DNA of 36,427 nucleotides. Origin: Rhizobium sp. Q54 (GTDB taxonomy: Bacteria; Pseudomonadota; Alphaproteobacteria; SMXQ01). Shown here piece after piece: positions 7,305-15,860 of the stretch (within the stretch, counting starts at the first letter, position 1; each line of letters begins with the position of its first letter). The stretch spans positions 1-36,427 of the forward strand of contig CAMAVH010000014.1 of the NCBI GenBank assembly GCA_945861615.1. Direction: 5' to 3'. A program made the position numbers and the translations under genes. Under the pieces are notes generated by a model that saw nothing but the letters and a program-made list of their open reading frames with translations, was not told the origin of the DNA and made no database searches.

Positions 7305-7423
7305 CCGACGAAACCGCCGGACCGGCCGGGCTTCAAGCCTACCCGATCCGGGCATTTTCGGCCCCCTCCGGCCGCCGCCGGACCGGCATCCGGGCCACCC
7401 GTAAAGGTCCGGGGAAGCGAAGC
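7305..7423 (+). promoter_or_regulatory. G+C-rich structured 5' leader of metX
   Basis: The leader contains a perfect 13-bp direct repeat, CCGCCGGACCGGC, at 7314-7326 and 7375-7387, each followed closely by a CCGGGC, plus internal complementarity (CCGGACCGG, GGGCTTCAAGCC, CCCGATCCGGG). The length and stem potential would suit an RNA regulator in front of a methionine gene. I could not fit it to the SAM-II riboswitch core that often precedes metX in alphaproteobacteria, so its role is open. Confidence 0.3.
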
Positions 7424-8647
7424 ATGAGCATCCCTCACAGCCAAGACAGCAGCGAGACCGCCCCGATCGGCGACGCCCAGGCGGAACGCGGCACGACCGA
7501 GCCCCCCCAGACCGGCCATAAGGTCCTGCTGGGCGCGCCGGCGCCGATGAAGCTCGACAGCGGCCTGGATCTCGCCGGTTTCACCCTCGCCTACCAGACC
7601 TACGGCACCCTCAATGCCGAGCGCTCCAACGCCATCCTGGTCTGCCATGCGCTGACCGGCGACCAGTTCGCCGCCGGCCGCCATCCTGTGACCGGCAAGC
7701 GCGGCTGGTGGGACAATGCCATCGGGCCGGGCAAGCCGCTCGACACCGACCGCTATTTCATCATCTGCTCGAACATTCTCGGCGGCTGCATGGGGACGAT
7801 CGGGCCGAAAGAGCCCAACCCGGCGACCGGCAAGCCCTACAGCCTGGCCTTCCCGGTCATCACCATCGGCGACATGGTGAACGCGCAAAAACTGCTGATC
7901 GACCATCTCGGCATCGACCAGCTGTTCTGCGTCATCGGCGGCTCGATGGGCGGCATGCAGGTGCTCGACTGGGCCTCGCGCTATCCCGAGCGTCTGTTCG
8001 CGGCGGTGCCGATCGCCACGGCGGCGCGCTGCTCGGCGCAGAACATCGCCTTTCACGAGGTCGGCCGCCAGGCGATCATGGCCGATCCGGAATGGCGCGG
8101 TGGCGACTATCTCGCCCAGAACACGCGGCCCGAGCGCGGCTTGGCCGTCGCGCGCATGAGCGCGCATATCACCTATCTGTCGGAGACGGCGCTGCACCGC
8201 AAGTTCGGCCGCGCGCTGCAGGACCGCAAGGCGGTGACCTACGGCTTCGACGCCGATTTCCAGGTCGAAAGCTACCTGCGTCATCAGGGCATAACCTTCG
8301 TCGACCGCTTCGACGCCAACTCCTACCTCTACATCACGCGCGCCATCGATTATTTCGATATGGCGAGCGAGCATGGCTCGGTGGCCGAAGCCTTCAAGGG
8401 CACCAAGGTGCGCTTCTGCGTGCTGAGCTTTTCCAGCGACTGGATGTTCCCGACCGCCGAAAGCCGGGCGCTGGTGCATGGGCTCAATGCGGCGGCGGCC
8501 AACGTCAGCTTCGTCGAGATCCAGACCGACCAGGGCCACGACTCGTTCCTGCTCGACATTCCCGACTATCACCGCACCTTGACCGGCTTCCTCAACGGCG
8601 CCGCCGCCCACAGAGGATTAACTGGGCGGGGATTGATCGCGAAATGA
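7424..8647 (+). CDS. metX: Homoserine O-acetyltransferase
   Basis: The 407-residue alpha/beta-hydrolase-fold enzyme activates homoserine by acyl transfer in methionine synthesis. Landmarks are [10 protein letters not shown], the nucleophile elbow GGSMGGMQ with Ser174, the [10 protein letters not shown] helix, the acid residue in SSDWMFPT, and the catalytic His in [10 protein letters not shown] near the C terminus. Length is normal for MetX, with a slightly long polar N-terminal extension of about 40 residues. Its last four bases overlap the metW start (ATGA), the usual translationally coupled metX–metW arrangement. Family members may use acetyl- or succinyl-CoA; acetyl is the default call and is not proven by the sequence. 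Confidence 0.93.
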   Translation: MSIPHSQDSSETAPIGDAQAERGTTEPPQTGHKVLLGAPAPMKLDSGLDLAGFTLAYQTYGTLNAERSNAILVCHALTGDQFAAGRHPVTGKRGWWDNAIGPGKPLDTDRYFIICSNILGGCMGTIGPKEPNPATGKPYSLAFPVITIGDMVNAQKLLIDHLGIDQLFCVIGGSMGGMQVLDWASRYPERLFAAVPIATAARCSAQNIAFHEVGRQAIMADPEWRGGDYLAQNTRPERGLAVARMSAHITYLSETALHRKFGRALQDRKAVTYGFDADFQVESYLRHQGITFVDRFDANSYLYITRAIDYFDMASEHGSVAEAFKGTKVRFCVLSFSSDWMFPTAESRALVHGLNAAAANVSFVEIQTDQGHDSFLLDIPDYHRTLTGFLNGAAAHRGLTGRGLIAK

Positions 8648-9273
8648 CCCTGCCGACCCTGTCGAAGAATGGCGGCCGCATCCGCGCCGACCTGCAGCTT
8701 GTCGCCGATCTGGTGCCGGCCGGCGTGCGCGTGCTCGACGTCGGTTGCGGCGAAGGCGCGCTGTTGCATCATCTGGCGCAAACCAAGAACGTCGACGCGC
8801 GCGGCATCGAACTGCGCCAGGAAGGCGTGAATGCCTGCGTGCAGCAGGGGCTCTCGGTCGTGCAAGGCAATGCCGAAACCGATCTCAAGGACTATCCGTC
8901 CGACGCCTTCGACTATGTGATCCTCAGTCAAACGTTGCAGGCGATGCGCGATCCGCGCGGCACGCTCGGCGAACTCTTACGTATCGGCAAGCACGCCATC
9001 ATTTCGTTCGACAATTTCGGCCATTGGGCCATGCGCCTCGGCCTGATGTTCGAAGGCCGCATGCCGGTCGCCGACGCGCCGCGCCACACCTGGTACGACA
9101 CCGGCACCATCCGCCCCTGCACGATCCGCGATTTCCTCACGCTGTGCGGCGATCTCGGCATCGAGCCCGAGCGCTGCTTCACCGTGCATGGCGGCGGGCG
9201 CACCCGCGAGGTGGCGCCGGGCAGCTGGCGCGCCCGGCTCACCGCCCGCCAGGCGGTTTTTCTGCTGAAGTGA
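8644..9273 (+). CDS. metW: Methionine biosynthesis protein MetW
   Basis: The 209-residue protein has a SAM-methyltransferase-like fold: [14 protein letters not shown] (motif I), [43 protein letters not shown] and [15 protein letters not shown], all MetW signatures. MetW partners MetX and is needed for efficient homoserine acylation in several proteobacteria, although its methyltransferase activity is unproven. The ATG at 8644 overlaps the metX stop. The in-frame open region continuing upstream into metX is not coding. The last 35 bp overlap, tail to tail, the convergent methyltransferase gene on the other strand. Confidence 0.93.
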   Translation: MTLPTLSKNGGRIRADLQLVADLVPAGVRVLDVGCGEGALLHHLAQTKNVDARGIELRQEGVNACVQQGLSVVQGNAETDLKDYPSDAFDYVILSQTLQAMRDPRGTLGELLRIGKHAIISFDNFGHWAMRLGLMFEGRMPVADAPRHTWYDTGTIRPCTIRDFLTLCGDLGIEPERCFTVHGGGRTREVAPGSWRARLTARQAVFLLK

Positions 9274-10021
9274 CCGCGTCCCGCCGGGGATGCCCGTCCG
9301 ACAAGGGCGCCAGCAAGGGCTGCTTGCGCCGCAACCGCACCCGCGCCGGCTCGGCCATGCCGCTCGGCGCATAGATCTGCTTCACCGCCTCGATCATCAC
9401 CACGCCGGCGAAACTGGGGAACCAGCGCGCGCCGAGCTTTTCCCAGGCAGGCGCCGCGGCGATCATCATGCGCGACTGGCTCGGCGGCAGGAACAGAGCG
9501 CCGCTGGTGACGACCGGCGTGAACAGACTGTCGCGCAGCAGCCGCGACAGCTGGCCGGCGCTATAGGGCGAGCCCTGGCCGAACGGCGTGCGGTCGAGCT
9601 GGGCCCACAGACTGCGCCGGTTCGGCACGACGACGATCATGCGCCCGCCCGCCGCCAGCACGCGCCAAGCCTCGCGCAGCATCTGGCGCAATTGTTCGGT
9701 CTGTTCCACGGCATGAATCAACAGCACCCGGTCCATCGACAGATCGGGCAGCGGCAGTTCCGCCTCGTCGGCCAGCAGCACCTGGTTCGGCCCGCCGGGC
9801 GGCCAGGGCAGCACGCCTTGCGCCGGCGGCATGGCGGCGATCACCCGCTCGGCATCGTCCATGAACGGCCTGAGATACGGCACGGCATAGCCGAGGCCGA
9901 GCACGCGCTGGCCATGCACGTCGGGCCAAATTTCGCGCAGGCGGCGGCGCAGCATGCGGCTCACCGCCTGGCCGAGGCTGGTGGCGTAGAAATCCCGCAG
10001 GTCGATCACGTCGGTCCACAT
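9239..10021 (-). CDS. Class I SAM-dependent methyltransferase, unknown substrate
   Basis: The 260-residue protein carries a Methyltransf_11-like domain: QRVLGLGYAVPYLRPF in place of a classical glycine-rich motif I, ADEAELPLPDLSMDRVLLIH and EAWRVLAAGGRMIVVVPNR (post-motif strand). The C-terminal third (SRMMIAAAPAWEKLGARWFP) and the basic tail (ARVRLRRKQP) are typical of an alphaproteobacterial family usually found divergent to gloB. I start it at the ATG at 10021 (MWTDVIDLRDFY); an upstream in-frame extension would run into gloB. Only 44 bp separate the two start codons, so transcripts must have very short leaders. Substrate unknown. Confidence 0.8.
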   Translation of the reverse strand: MWTDVIDLRDFYATSLGQAVSRMLRRRLREIWPDVHGQRVLGLGYAVPYLRPFMDDAERVIAAMPPAQGVLPWPPGGPNQVLLADEAELPLPDLSMDRVLLIHAVEQTEQLRQMLREAWRVLAAGGRMIVVVPNRRSLWAQLDRTPFGQGSPYSAGQLSRLLRDSLFTPVVTSGALFLPPSQSRMMIAAAPAWEKLGARWFPSFAGVVMIEAVKQIYAPSGMAEPARVRLRRKQPLLAPLSDGHPRRDAVTSAEKPPGGR

Positions 10022-10065
10022 GGCGGAAGAGTAGCATAGCCGCCACCGCATGGTATTCTCGGGAC

Positions 10066-10833
10066 ATGCTCGACATTCGCCGCATCCCCGCCCTGACCGA
10101 CAATTATCTCTGGCTCGTCCGCGAACCGGCGAGCGGCCTGGTCGCCGTGGTCGATCCGGCCGAGGCCGCACCGGTCGAGGCCGCGCTCGCCACGCTCGGC
10201 TGGACCCTCACGCATATCTTGAACACGCATCACCATAAGGACCACACCGGCGGCAACCTCGCCCTCAAGGCCAAGTGGAACGCCACCGTGGTCGGACCGG
10301 CGGCCGACGCCGAGCGCATTCCCGGCATCGACGTCGAGGTCGGCGACGGCGAGACCTATATCTTGGGCGAGGAAAGCGCCGAGGTGTTCGACGTGCCCGG
10401 CCACACGCGCGGCCATATCGCCTATTGGTTTCCGGACAGCGACGCCTTGTTCTGCGGCGACACGCTATTCGCGCTCGGCTGCGGCCGCCTGTTCGAGGGC
10501 ACGCCGGCGCAGATGTGGGCCTCGCTCGGCAAGTTCGATGCGATGCCGGACGAGACGCTGGTGTTCTGCGCCCATGAATATACCCAGTCGAACGCCCGCT
10601 TCGCGCTGACGGTGGACGGCGGCAACGTTGCGCTGATCGCGCGCGCCCGCGCCGTCGACGACGCCCGCGCCAAGGGCCAAGCCACGGTGCCCTCGACGCT
10701 CGGCGAGGAGCGCGCCACCAATCCCTTCCTGCGCGCCGACGATCCCGAACTGGCGCGCAATGTCGGCCTCGATGCCAGGGATCCGGTCGCCGTCTTCGCC
10801 GAGATTCGCCAGCGCAAAGATCACTTCAAATAA
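10066..10833 (+). CDS. gloB: Hydroxyacylglutathione hydrolase (glyoxalase II)
   Basis: The 255-residue metallo-beta-lactamase-fold enzyme hydrolyses S-lactoylglutathione to lactate and glutathione. The metal-binding motif HHHKDH (His55, His57, Asp59, His60) is intact. Further ligands are in DVPGHTRGHIAYWF and FCGDTLFALGCGR, and the glutathione-site region CAHEYTQSNARFAL and C-terminal NPFLRADDPELAR are typical. Length is standard. It leads a plus-strand set with GST and a DUF985 cupin, 26 bp and then 2 bp apart, suggesting a small glutathione-linked detoxification operon. Confidence 0.95.
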   Translation: MLDIRRIPALTDNYLWLVREPASGLVAVVDPAEAAPVEAALATLGWTLTHILNTHHHKDHTGGNLALKAKWNATVVGPAADAERIPGIDVEVGDGETYILGEESAEVFDVPGHTRGHIAYWFPDSDALFCGDTLFALGCGRLFEGTPAQMWASLGKFDAMPDETLVFCAHEYTQSNARFALTVDGGNVALIARARAVDDARAKGQATVPSTLGEERATNPFLRADDPELARNVGLDARDPVAVFAEIRQRKDHFK

Positions 10834-10859
10834 GCCTTAGAGAAAGCCAGGGGAGCCCC

Positions 10860-11462
10860 ATGAAGCTGTTCTATTCGCCGTCCTCGCCCTATGTCCGCAT
10901 GGCCCACGCCGTCGCCATCCTCAAAGGTCTCGACGACAAGCTCGAAAAGCCGCCCGCCCGCGAGGCCGGCGTCAATCTCGACAAGCTCAACCCGCTCAAC
11001 AAGGTTCCGACGCTGCTCACCGACGAAGGCGAAACGCTGATCGAATCGAAATTGATCTGCCAGTATTTCGACGAGATCGGCGAAGGCCCGAAGCTCTATG
11101 GCCAGGACCCGCAGACCCGCCGGCGCGTGTTGCAGCAAGAGGCGCTCGGTCATGGCGTGCTCGACGCCGCCGTGCTCTGCCGCATGGAAGAGCGCATGCG
11201 CGAGCCGGAGATGCGCTCGGCGCAATGGATGGAGCGCCAGACGAAGAAGCTCGAGCTTGGCTTCGCCGCCATCGAGACCATCGTCGGCCGGCTCGGCCCG
11301 TCGCTCGGCGTGCCGCACATCACCTATGTCTGCATGCTGTTCTTCATCGACCAGCACAAGATCTATCCGGGCTGGCGGGAGGCCTTCCCCAAACTGGCTG
11401 CCTGGTACGACCGCACGCGCACCCAGCCGGCGCTCGCCGCCAGCGAACCGAAACTAACTTAA
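10860..11462 (+). CDS. Glutathione S-transferase family protein
   Basis: A 200-residue GST with an N-terminal thioredoxin-like domain (MKLFYSPSSPYVRMAHAVA, LNPLNKVPTLLTDEGETLIE with the cis-Pro in KVPTL and the ES pair for glutathione binding) and a helical C-terminal domain (about residues 85-195). A serine in YSPSSPYVR is the likely catalytic residue. Glutathione conjugation or reduction of an electrophile is inferred from family; the true substrate is unknown. AGGGGAGC just upstream of the ATG is a good ribosome-binding site. Downstream of gloB by 26 bp. Confidence 0.88.
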   Translation: MKLFYSPSSPYVRMAHAVAILKGLDDKLEKPPAREAGVNLDKLNPLNKVPTLLTDEGETLIESKLICQYFDEIGEGPKLYGQDPQTRRRVLQQEALGHGVLDAAVLCRMEERMREPEMRSAQWMERQTKKLELGFAAIETIVGRLGPSLGVPHITYVCMLFFIDQHKIYPGWREAFPKLAAWYDRTRTQPALAASEPKLT

Positions 11463-11464
11463 GC

Positions 11465-11887
11465 ATGACCAGGGATGAGGACGCGGCAGCGATCATTGCC
11501 GCTCTGAATCTCGCGCCCCATCCGGAAGGCGGCCATTTCCGCGAGACGTGGCGCGATAGCAAGACGCCGCGCGGGCACGGCACGGCGATCTATTATCTGC
11601 TGCAAGCCGGCGAAGTTTCGCGCTGGCATCGCGTCGATGCCGCCGAGATCTGGCATTACTACGCCGGAGCGCCGCTGGAATTGCGCATCGCCGCTCCGGA
11701 GGCCAAGGCGGTGGCGCATCGGCTCGGCCCCGACCTGCTCGCTGGCGGACAGCCGCAAATTCTCGTGCCGAAAGATCACTGGCAAAGCGCGCAAAGCCTC
11801 GGCGCCTGGACCTTGGTCGGCTGCACCGTCTCGCCCGCCTTCGACTTCGCCGGCTTCGAGATGGCCGCGAGAGGTTGGGAGCCTTAA
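11465..11887 (+). CDS. DUF985 cupin-domain protein
   Basis: The 140-residue protein has the DUF985 cupin pattern: LNLAPHPEGGHFRETWRD at the start, TAIYYLLQAGEVSRWHRVDA, EIWHYYAGAPLEL, then WQSAQSLGAWTLVGCTVSPA and a final FDFAGFEMA. The spaced His and Glu residues (SRWHRVDAAEIWHYY) could hold a metal ion in the beta barrel. Its ATG is 2 bp after the GST stop, so it is translationally coupled to that gene. Structures are known for this family but no defined reaction, so I assign no activity. Confidence 0.87.
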   Translation: MTRDEDAAAIIAALNLAPHPEGGHFRETWRDSKTPRGHGTAIYYLLQAGEVSRWHRVDAAEIWHYYAGAPLELRIAAPEAKAVAHRLGPDLLAGGQPQILVPKDHWQSAQSLGAWTLVGCTVSPAFDFAGFEMAARGWEP

Positions 11888-11896
11888 TCCTAATCC

Positions 11897-11918
11897 CAGC
11901 GCAACCCGCGAGGCGCTG
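11897..11918. terminator. Weak hairpin between convergent genes
   Basis: CAGCGC (11897-11902) pairs with GCGCTG (11913-11918) around a 10-nt loop in the 52-bp gap between the cupin and phaB 3' ends. No T-run follows on either strand, so this is at best a weak or factor-assisted terminator. Confidence 0.25.
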
Positions 11919-11939
11919 CGATGGGCAAGAATCCCGCCT

Positions 11940-12662
11940 CTAATACATATGCTGGCCGCCGTTCACCGACAGGGTCGAGCCGGTGATGAAGCCGGCGTCG
12001 TCGGCGACGAGGAACAGCACGGCGCGGGCGATCTCGTCGGCGCGGCCCAAACGGCCGACCGGAATGCGCGCGACGATTTTTTCCAACACGTTGGGCGGCA
12101 CGGCGCGCACCATGTCGGTGTCGATATAGCCCGGCGCGATGGCGTTGACGGTGACGTTCTTGGCCGCGCCCTCCTGCGCCAGGGCTTTGGTGAAGCCATG
12201 GATGCCGGATTTGGCGGCGGCGTAATTGACCTGGCCGTACTGGCCGGCCTGGCCGTTGATCGAGCCGATGTTGACGATGCGGCCGAAGCTGCGCTCGCGC
12301 ATGCCGTCGATGACGACGCGCGACATGTTGAAGCAGGAACCGAGATTGGTCTCGATCACCGCCTGCCAATTCTCCGGCGTCATCTTGACCATGGTGGCGT
12401 CGCGCGTGATGCCGGCGTTGTTGACCAGCACCTCGACCGGCCCCAACTCGGCGACGATCTTGGCGATGCCCGCCTCGCAGTCGGGAAATTTCGCGACATC
12501 CCATTTATGCGCGGGAATGCCGGTTTCCTTAGTGAAGGCCGCCGCCGCCTCGTCGTTGCCGGCATAGACCGCCGCCACCTTGTAGCCCGCGTTCTTGAGG
12601 GCGAGCGAAATCGCTCCGCCGATGCCCCGCGTGCCGCCCGTCACCACTGCCGTCCGCGCCAT
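11940..12662 (-). CDS. phaB: Acetoacetyl-CoA reductase
   Basis: A 240-residue short-chain dehydrogenase that reduces acetoacetyl-CoA to (R)-3-hydroxybutyryl-CoA with NADPH. The cofactor motif TGGTRGIGGA is at residues 8-17, NNAGITRDATMVKM follows, the catalytic Ser lies in IVNIGSINGQAGQYGQ and the Tyr/Lys pair is in NYAAAKSGIHGF. The QAGQYGQ and VRAVPPNVLEKIVARIPVGR segments are characteristic of PhaB/PhbB rather than FabG. A GGGAG ribosome-binding site precedes the start. It is last in the phaC–phaA–phaB series, 124 bp after phaA. Confidence 0.94.
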   Translation of the reverse strand: MARTAVVTGGTRGIGGAISLALKNAGYKVAAVYAGNDEAAAAFTKETGIPAHKWDVAKFPDCEAGIAKIVAELGPVEVLVNNAGITRDATMVKMTPENWQAVIETNLGSCFNMSRVVIDGMRERSFGRIVNIGSINGQAGQYGQVNYAAAKSGIHGFTKALAQEGAAKNVTVNAIAPGYIDTDMVRAVPPNVLEKIVARIPVGRLGRADEIARAVLFLVADDAGFITGSTLSVNGGQHMY

Positions 12663-12695
12663 GATCCGTCACTCCCGTTAAAGCTGCCCTGTGAT

Positions 12696-12714
12696 GAGCC
12701 CTTGCGCGAGGCTC
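12696..12714. other. Small hairpin in the phaA–phaB gap
   Basis: GAGCC (12696-12700) and GGCTC (12710-12714) can pair around CTTGCGCGA in the 124-bp gap between phaA and phaB. It could attenuate or process the mRNA; no T-run is present. The rest of the gap shows nothing else recognisable. Confidence 0.25.
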
Positions 12715-12786
12715 TTATCCTTCATATCGCCGAACGCACCGCCGCGTGTTGCGCTAGATCAACGAACGCTCGATTAGCCCGCTCGC

Positions 12787-13959
12787 TTACCGCTCGACGC
12801 AAATCGCGATGCCCATGCCGCCGCCGATGCAGAGCGTGGCGAGGCCCTTATGGGCGTCGCGCTTCTGCATCTCGTGCAACAGCGTCACCAGGATGCGCGT
12901 GCCCGAGGCGCCGATCGGATGGCCAAGCGCGATGGCGCCGCCGTTGACGTTGAGCTTGGCCGGATCGAAGCCGAGATCCTTGCCGACGGCGCAGGCCTGC
13001 GCGGCGAAGGCTTCGTTGGCTTCGATGAGATCGAGATCGGCGAGCGTCCAGCCGGCCTTCTGCAGCGCCAGCTTGGTCGCCGGGATCGGCCCGGAGCCCA
13101 TCAACGCGGGATCGACGCCGGCCTGCGCCCAGGCGCGAATGACGGCGAGCGGCTTGACGCCGCGCTTGGCCGCTTCGGCATCGCTCATCAGCACCACGGC
13201 GGCGGCGCCGTCGTTGAGGCCCGACGCGTTGCCCGCCGTCACCGTGCCGTCCTTGCTGAAGGCCGGGCGCAGCTTGCCGAGCGTCTCGACCGTCGTGCCG
13301 TGGCGCGGATATTCGTCCGTCTCGACCATCTCCTCGCCCTTGCGCGTGGCGATGCCGATGGCGAGGATCTCATCCTTGAAGCGATTGGCCTTCTGCGCCG
13401 CCTCGGCCTTCTGCTGGCTGGCGGCGGCGAAGGCGTCCTGATCGGCGCGGCTGATCTGCCATTTGGTCGCGACGTTCTCCGCCGTGGTGCCCATGTGATA
13501 GCCATTGAAGGCGTCCCACAGGCCGTCGCGGATCATCGTATCGACCATCGCGAGATCGCCCATCTTCTGGCCGACGCGCAGATTGGCGCAATGGGGCGAT
13601 AGACTCATGTTCTCTTGGCCGCCGGCGACGACGATAGCGGCATCGCCGCTGCGGATCGCCTGATAGCCGAGCGCCACCGACTTGACGCCGGAGCCGCAGA
13701 CCTGATTGACGCCATAGGCCGACACGCCCTCCGGCAACCCGGCCTTGATGCTCGCTTGGCGCGCCGGGTTCTGGCCCTGGCCGGCGGTCAGCACTTGGCC
13801 CATGACCACTTCGCTGACCTCGCCCGCCTCCACCTTGGCGCGCGAAATCGCCTCGGCGATGACACGCGCGCCGAGGTCATGGGCCGGAACCGTGCTGAGC
13901 TTGCCGCCGAAAGCCCCGATGGGCGTACGCACGGCGCCGGCGATAACGATGTCGGCCAT
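12787..13959 (-). CDS. phaA: Acetyl-CoA acetyltransferase (beta-ketothiolase)
   Basis: A 390-residue biosynthetic thiolase that condenses two acetyl-CoA into acetoacetyl-CoA, the first step of polyhydroxybutyrate synthesis. The active-site cysteine lies in [10 protein letters not shown], the catalytic His in [14 protein letters not shown], and the second Cys in [12 protein letters not shown] near the C terminus. [12 protein letters not shown] and [12 protein letters not shown] are also conserved. A perfect AGGAGG sits 5 bases upstream of the ATG (13965-13970), predicting strong translation. The 174-bp upstream gap to phaC holds a near-perfect tandem repeat (CGATGACGTTG then CGATGACAGTTG at 14057-14079) and no gene. 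Confidence 0.95.
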   Translation of the reverse strand: MADIVIAGAVRTPIGAFGGKLSTVPAHDLGARVIAEAISRAKVEAGEVSEVVMGQVLTAGQGQNPARQASIKAGLPEGVSAYGVNQVCGSGVKSVALGYQAIRSGDAAIVVAGGQENMSLSPHCANLRVGQKMGDLAMVDTMIRDGLWDAFNGYHMGTTAENVATKWQISRADQDAFAAASQQKAEAAQKANRFKDEILAIGIATRKGEEMVETDEYPRHGTTVETLGKLRPAFSKDGTVTAGNASGLNDGAAAVVLMSDAEAAKRGVKPLAVIRAWAQAGVDPALMGSGPIPATKLALQKAGWTLADLDLIEANEAFAAQACAVGKDLGFDPAKLNVNGGAIALGHPIGASGTRILVTLLHEMQKRDAHKGLATLCIGGGMGIAICVER

Positions 13960-14133
13960 GAAAACCTCCTGGGGCTCGGCAAAACAACGAAGGACGAATG
14001 TTCAGTTTAGAAGAGCGCGCGCCAGACACAAGCTGATCGCGCGACCGTGACATCGACGATGACGTTGCGATGACAGTTGCCATGCGGGCCGGCAGACGAA
14101 TGCCTAAGCCATGAGCATGCTGCGGCGCGACAA

Positions 14134-15543
14134 TCAGGAACGGCGCTTTTTCGCGCGCTTGATCGTTCCCTGCTTTTTCTTTGCTGGCGATTTGGCTTTG
14201 GTCGATAGCTTTTTCGCTGCGGCTTTGCGCGCGGGCCGTTTCGGCGGCGGCGTCAGTCCGTCCAACCAGTCGGCAAGCGGAGTCCAGCTCTGCGCCTTCG
14301 CCTGACGGCCGACGATCATCGCCACGTGACCGCTCGGCACGCGAATCGCCGTGGCGCGCGGCAGGGCCTCGGCCAGCGCCTGGGACGAAGACGGCGGCAC
14401 GATCCGGTCGTGCTGCGGCAGCAAGAGCAATGCCGGCTTGTCGCAGCGTTGCGGCGCGATGGTCTCGCCCGCCACCTGCCAAGCGCCGCGCGCCGGGGCA
14501 TTCTGGCCGTACCAGCCGACGAGACATTCGGCCGCGACCTTGGATGCCAGCGGCACGCCGTCGTTGACCCAGTCCTCGATGGCGACGAACAGCTCGCCGT
14601 CCTTTTTTGTATCAGAACCGCCGGCCGTCTGCGCCGCCGCGAAGCTGCGGTATTTGCGTCCCACCAGAAAGGGATCGAGGCTGGCGAACATCGCCTGCAA
14701 AAGATCGACGGGAAATTCCGGCAAGGCCGTGAAGGCCGCCGTAAGGGCCCCGGCCGAGGCAGCGTCGAGCGGCGCCTTTATCGGGCCGTCGATCTGGAAA
14801 TCCCACGGCGTCGCCAGCAGCGCCAGCGCCGTCACATCCTTGCCGCGCAACTGCGCCAGGGCCAGCGCGAGATTGCCGCCCATGCAATAGCCGATGAGCG
14901 GCACCGGTCCGCCCGCCGCCGTCACCGCCGCATCCAGCGCGCCAGCGAGCCGGCCGGCGATGTAAGCGGTGAGATCGAAGCGCCGCTCGGCTTCGCCGGG
15001 CGCGCCCCAGTCGACCAGCAAGGGCCGATGTCCGCGCGCCGCGAGATGGCGCAGCAGGCTCGTCTCGGCGGTGAGATCGAGCACATGGCCGCGATTGACC
15101 AGCGACGGGATGACCAGAACCGTCATTCCGCCTTTGGCGGTTTTGCCGAATCCGTAATCGAGCAGGCGCGTCGTCCCCTCGCGCCATAGCAGCGGCGGCT
15201 CGCGCAAGCTGCGGCGATAGGGATGGGCGCGATAGGCGCTAACGCCGGCGGCGAATTCGAGGAAGCGCTGCTCGCCGATGCGATCGACGGCAACGCCTAG
15301 GTCCTCACCGCTTGTTGCGGCGAGCTCGCGTTGCAGGTCCGCCGCCGCGTCGGCGAACGGCGCCGGCCAGGGAAAGTTGCCGCCGGCGATCAGCGGCAGC
15401 GCGGCGCGCAGGCTCGTCCAGGCCGCTCCCGCGCTCGCCAGATGCAGCGCGAGCGGACGCGGCCCCGTGCGCGTTGGCGTCAACGGTGGCGTTTTCTGTT
15501 TCGCTGCCGCTTTGGCGGCTGGAGCTGTGCGGCGGGGCGCCAT
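14134..15543 (-). CDS. phaC: Poly-beta-hydroxybutyrate polymerase-like alpha/beta hydrolase
   Basis: The 469-residue protein has the PHA synthase lipase-like box GYCMGG with Cys220 as nucleophile, Asp379 in LPQHDRIVP and His406 in VPSGHVAM: the complete Cys-Asp-His triad. Other synthase features are VLVIPSLVNRGHVLDL, LLRHLAARGHRPLLVDWGAP, LALLATPWDFQI and EDWVNDGVPL. The N terminus (RPLALHLASAGAAWTSLRAA) is like the shorter Rhodospirillales synthases. It polymerises 3-hydroxybutyryl-CoA. Both ends are Lys/Ala-rich: MAPRRTAPAAKAAAKQK at the start and about 35 residues with AARKAAAKK/TKAKSPAKKK/KRAKKRRS character at the end, unusual for a synthase. The start is uncertain: no clear ribosome-binding site precedes 15543, and an overlapping frame upstream may be its true N terminus. 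Confidence 0.85.
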   Translation of the reverse strand: MAPRRTAPAAKAAAKQKTPPLTPTRTGPRPLALHLASAGAAWTSLRAALPLIAGGNFPWPAPFADAAADLQRELAATSGEDLGVAVDRIGEQRFLEFAAGVSAYRAHPYRRSLREPPLLWREGTTRLLDYGFGKTAKGGMTVLVIPSLVNRGHVLDLTAETSLLRHLAARGHRPLLVDWGAPGEAERRFDLTAYIAGRLAGALDAAVTAAGGPVPLIGYCMGGNLALALAQLRGKDVTALALLATPWDFQIDGPIKAPLDAASAGALTAAFTALPEFPVDLLQAMFASLDPFLVGRKYRSFAAAQTAGGSDTKKDGELFVAIEDWVNDGVPLASKVAAECLVGWYGQNAPARGAWQVAGETIAPQRCDKPALLLLPQHDRIVPPSSSQALAEALPRATAIRVPSGHVAMIVGRQAKAQSWTPLADWLDGLTPPPKRPARKAAAKKLSTKAKSPAKKKQGTIKRAKKRRS

Positions 15544-15799
15544 GAGGGACCGGTGAACCTGTAACGGAAGCCTGCGAAACCGCCGCCAGACTATGGCCGG
15601 CGGCGGCAATGAACCAGAGCTTGAGCGCATCGAGCGCCGCCCCGGGAATCGCCCCCGCCAGGGCGGCAGGCGGGATGGCGGCGACCGAGCCCGAACTGGT
15701 CGACAGGCCCGCGCAGCGCTCCCAAAGCTCGAAAAGAGCCTTCGCAAATGCGTCGGAATCGCCCCCTGCGCCTTGTTTTCCGCCCCGTCTCTCGCTCAT
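15305..15799 (-). CDS. Overlapping open frame upstream of phaC (separate small gene or frameshifted N terminus)
   Basis: This frame begins with ATG at 15799 and runs 164 codons, overlapping phaC in another frame by 239 bp. Its first ~85 residues (DAFAKALFELWERCAGL, ALDALKLWFIAAAGHSLAAV) have high G/C third positions and an amphipathic helical look recalling N-terminal or PhaE/phasin-like parts of PHA proteins. Beyond about residue 110 the composition becomes Arg/Ala-rich and less protein-like, while the phaC frame improves. Either a short PHA-associated protein is coded here, or a frameshift (for example at the GGGG run, 15463-15466) separates it from phaC. No homology is claimed. Confidence 0.4.
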   Translation of the reverse strand: MSERRGGKQGAGGDSDAFAKALFELWERCAGLSTSSGSVAAIPPAALAGAIPGAALDALKLWFIAAAGHSLAAVSQASVTGSPVPHGAPPHSSSRQSGSETENATVDANAHGAASARAASGERGSGLDEPARRAAADRRRQLSLAGAVRRRGGGPATRARRNKR

Positions 15800-15860
15800 T
15801 GTTCAAGTTTAACAGCGGTCCCGGCCCTTCGCCAGGGCGATGCCGCGCCGCAGCGAAGAC

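Noticed and set aside
7300..7423. SAM-II-type riboswitch upstream of metX
   Set aside because: GGGCTTCAAGCC slightly resembles the conserved core, but the expected following elements and the A-rich joining segments are not in the right order, so I do not call it.
7708..8643. Upstream extension of metW through metX
   Set aside because: The metW family begins at the ATG at 8644, which overlaps the metX stop; the extension is an out-of-frame reading of metX.
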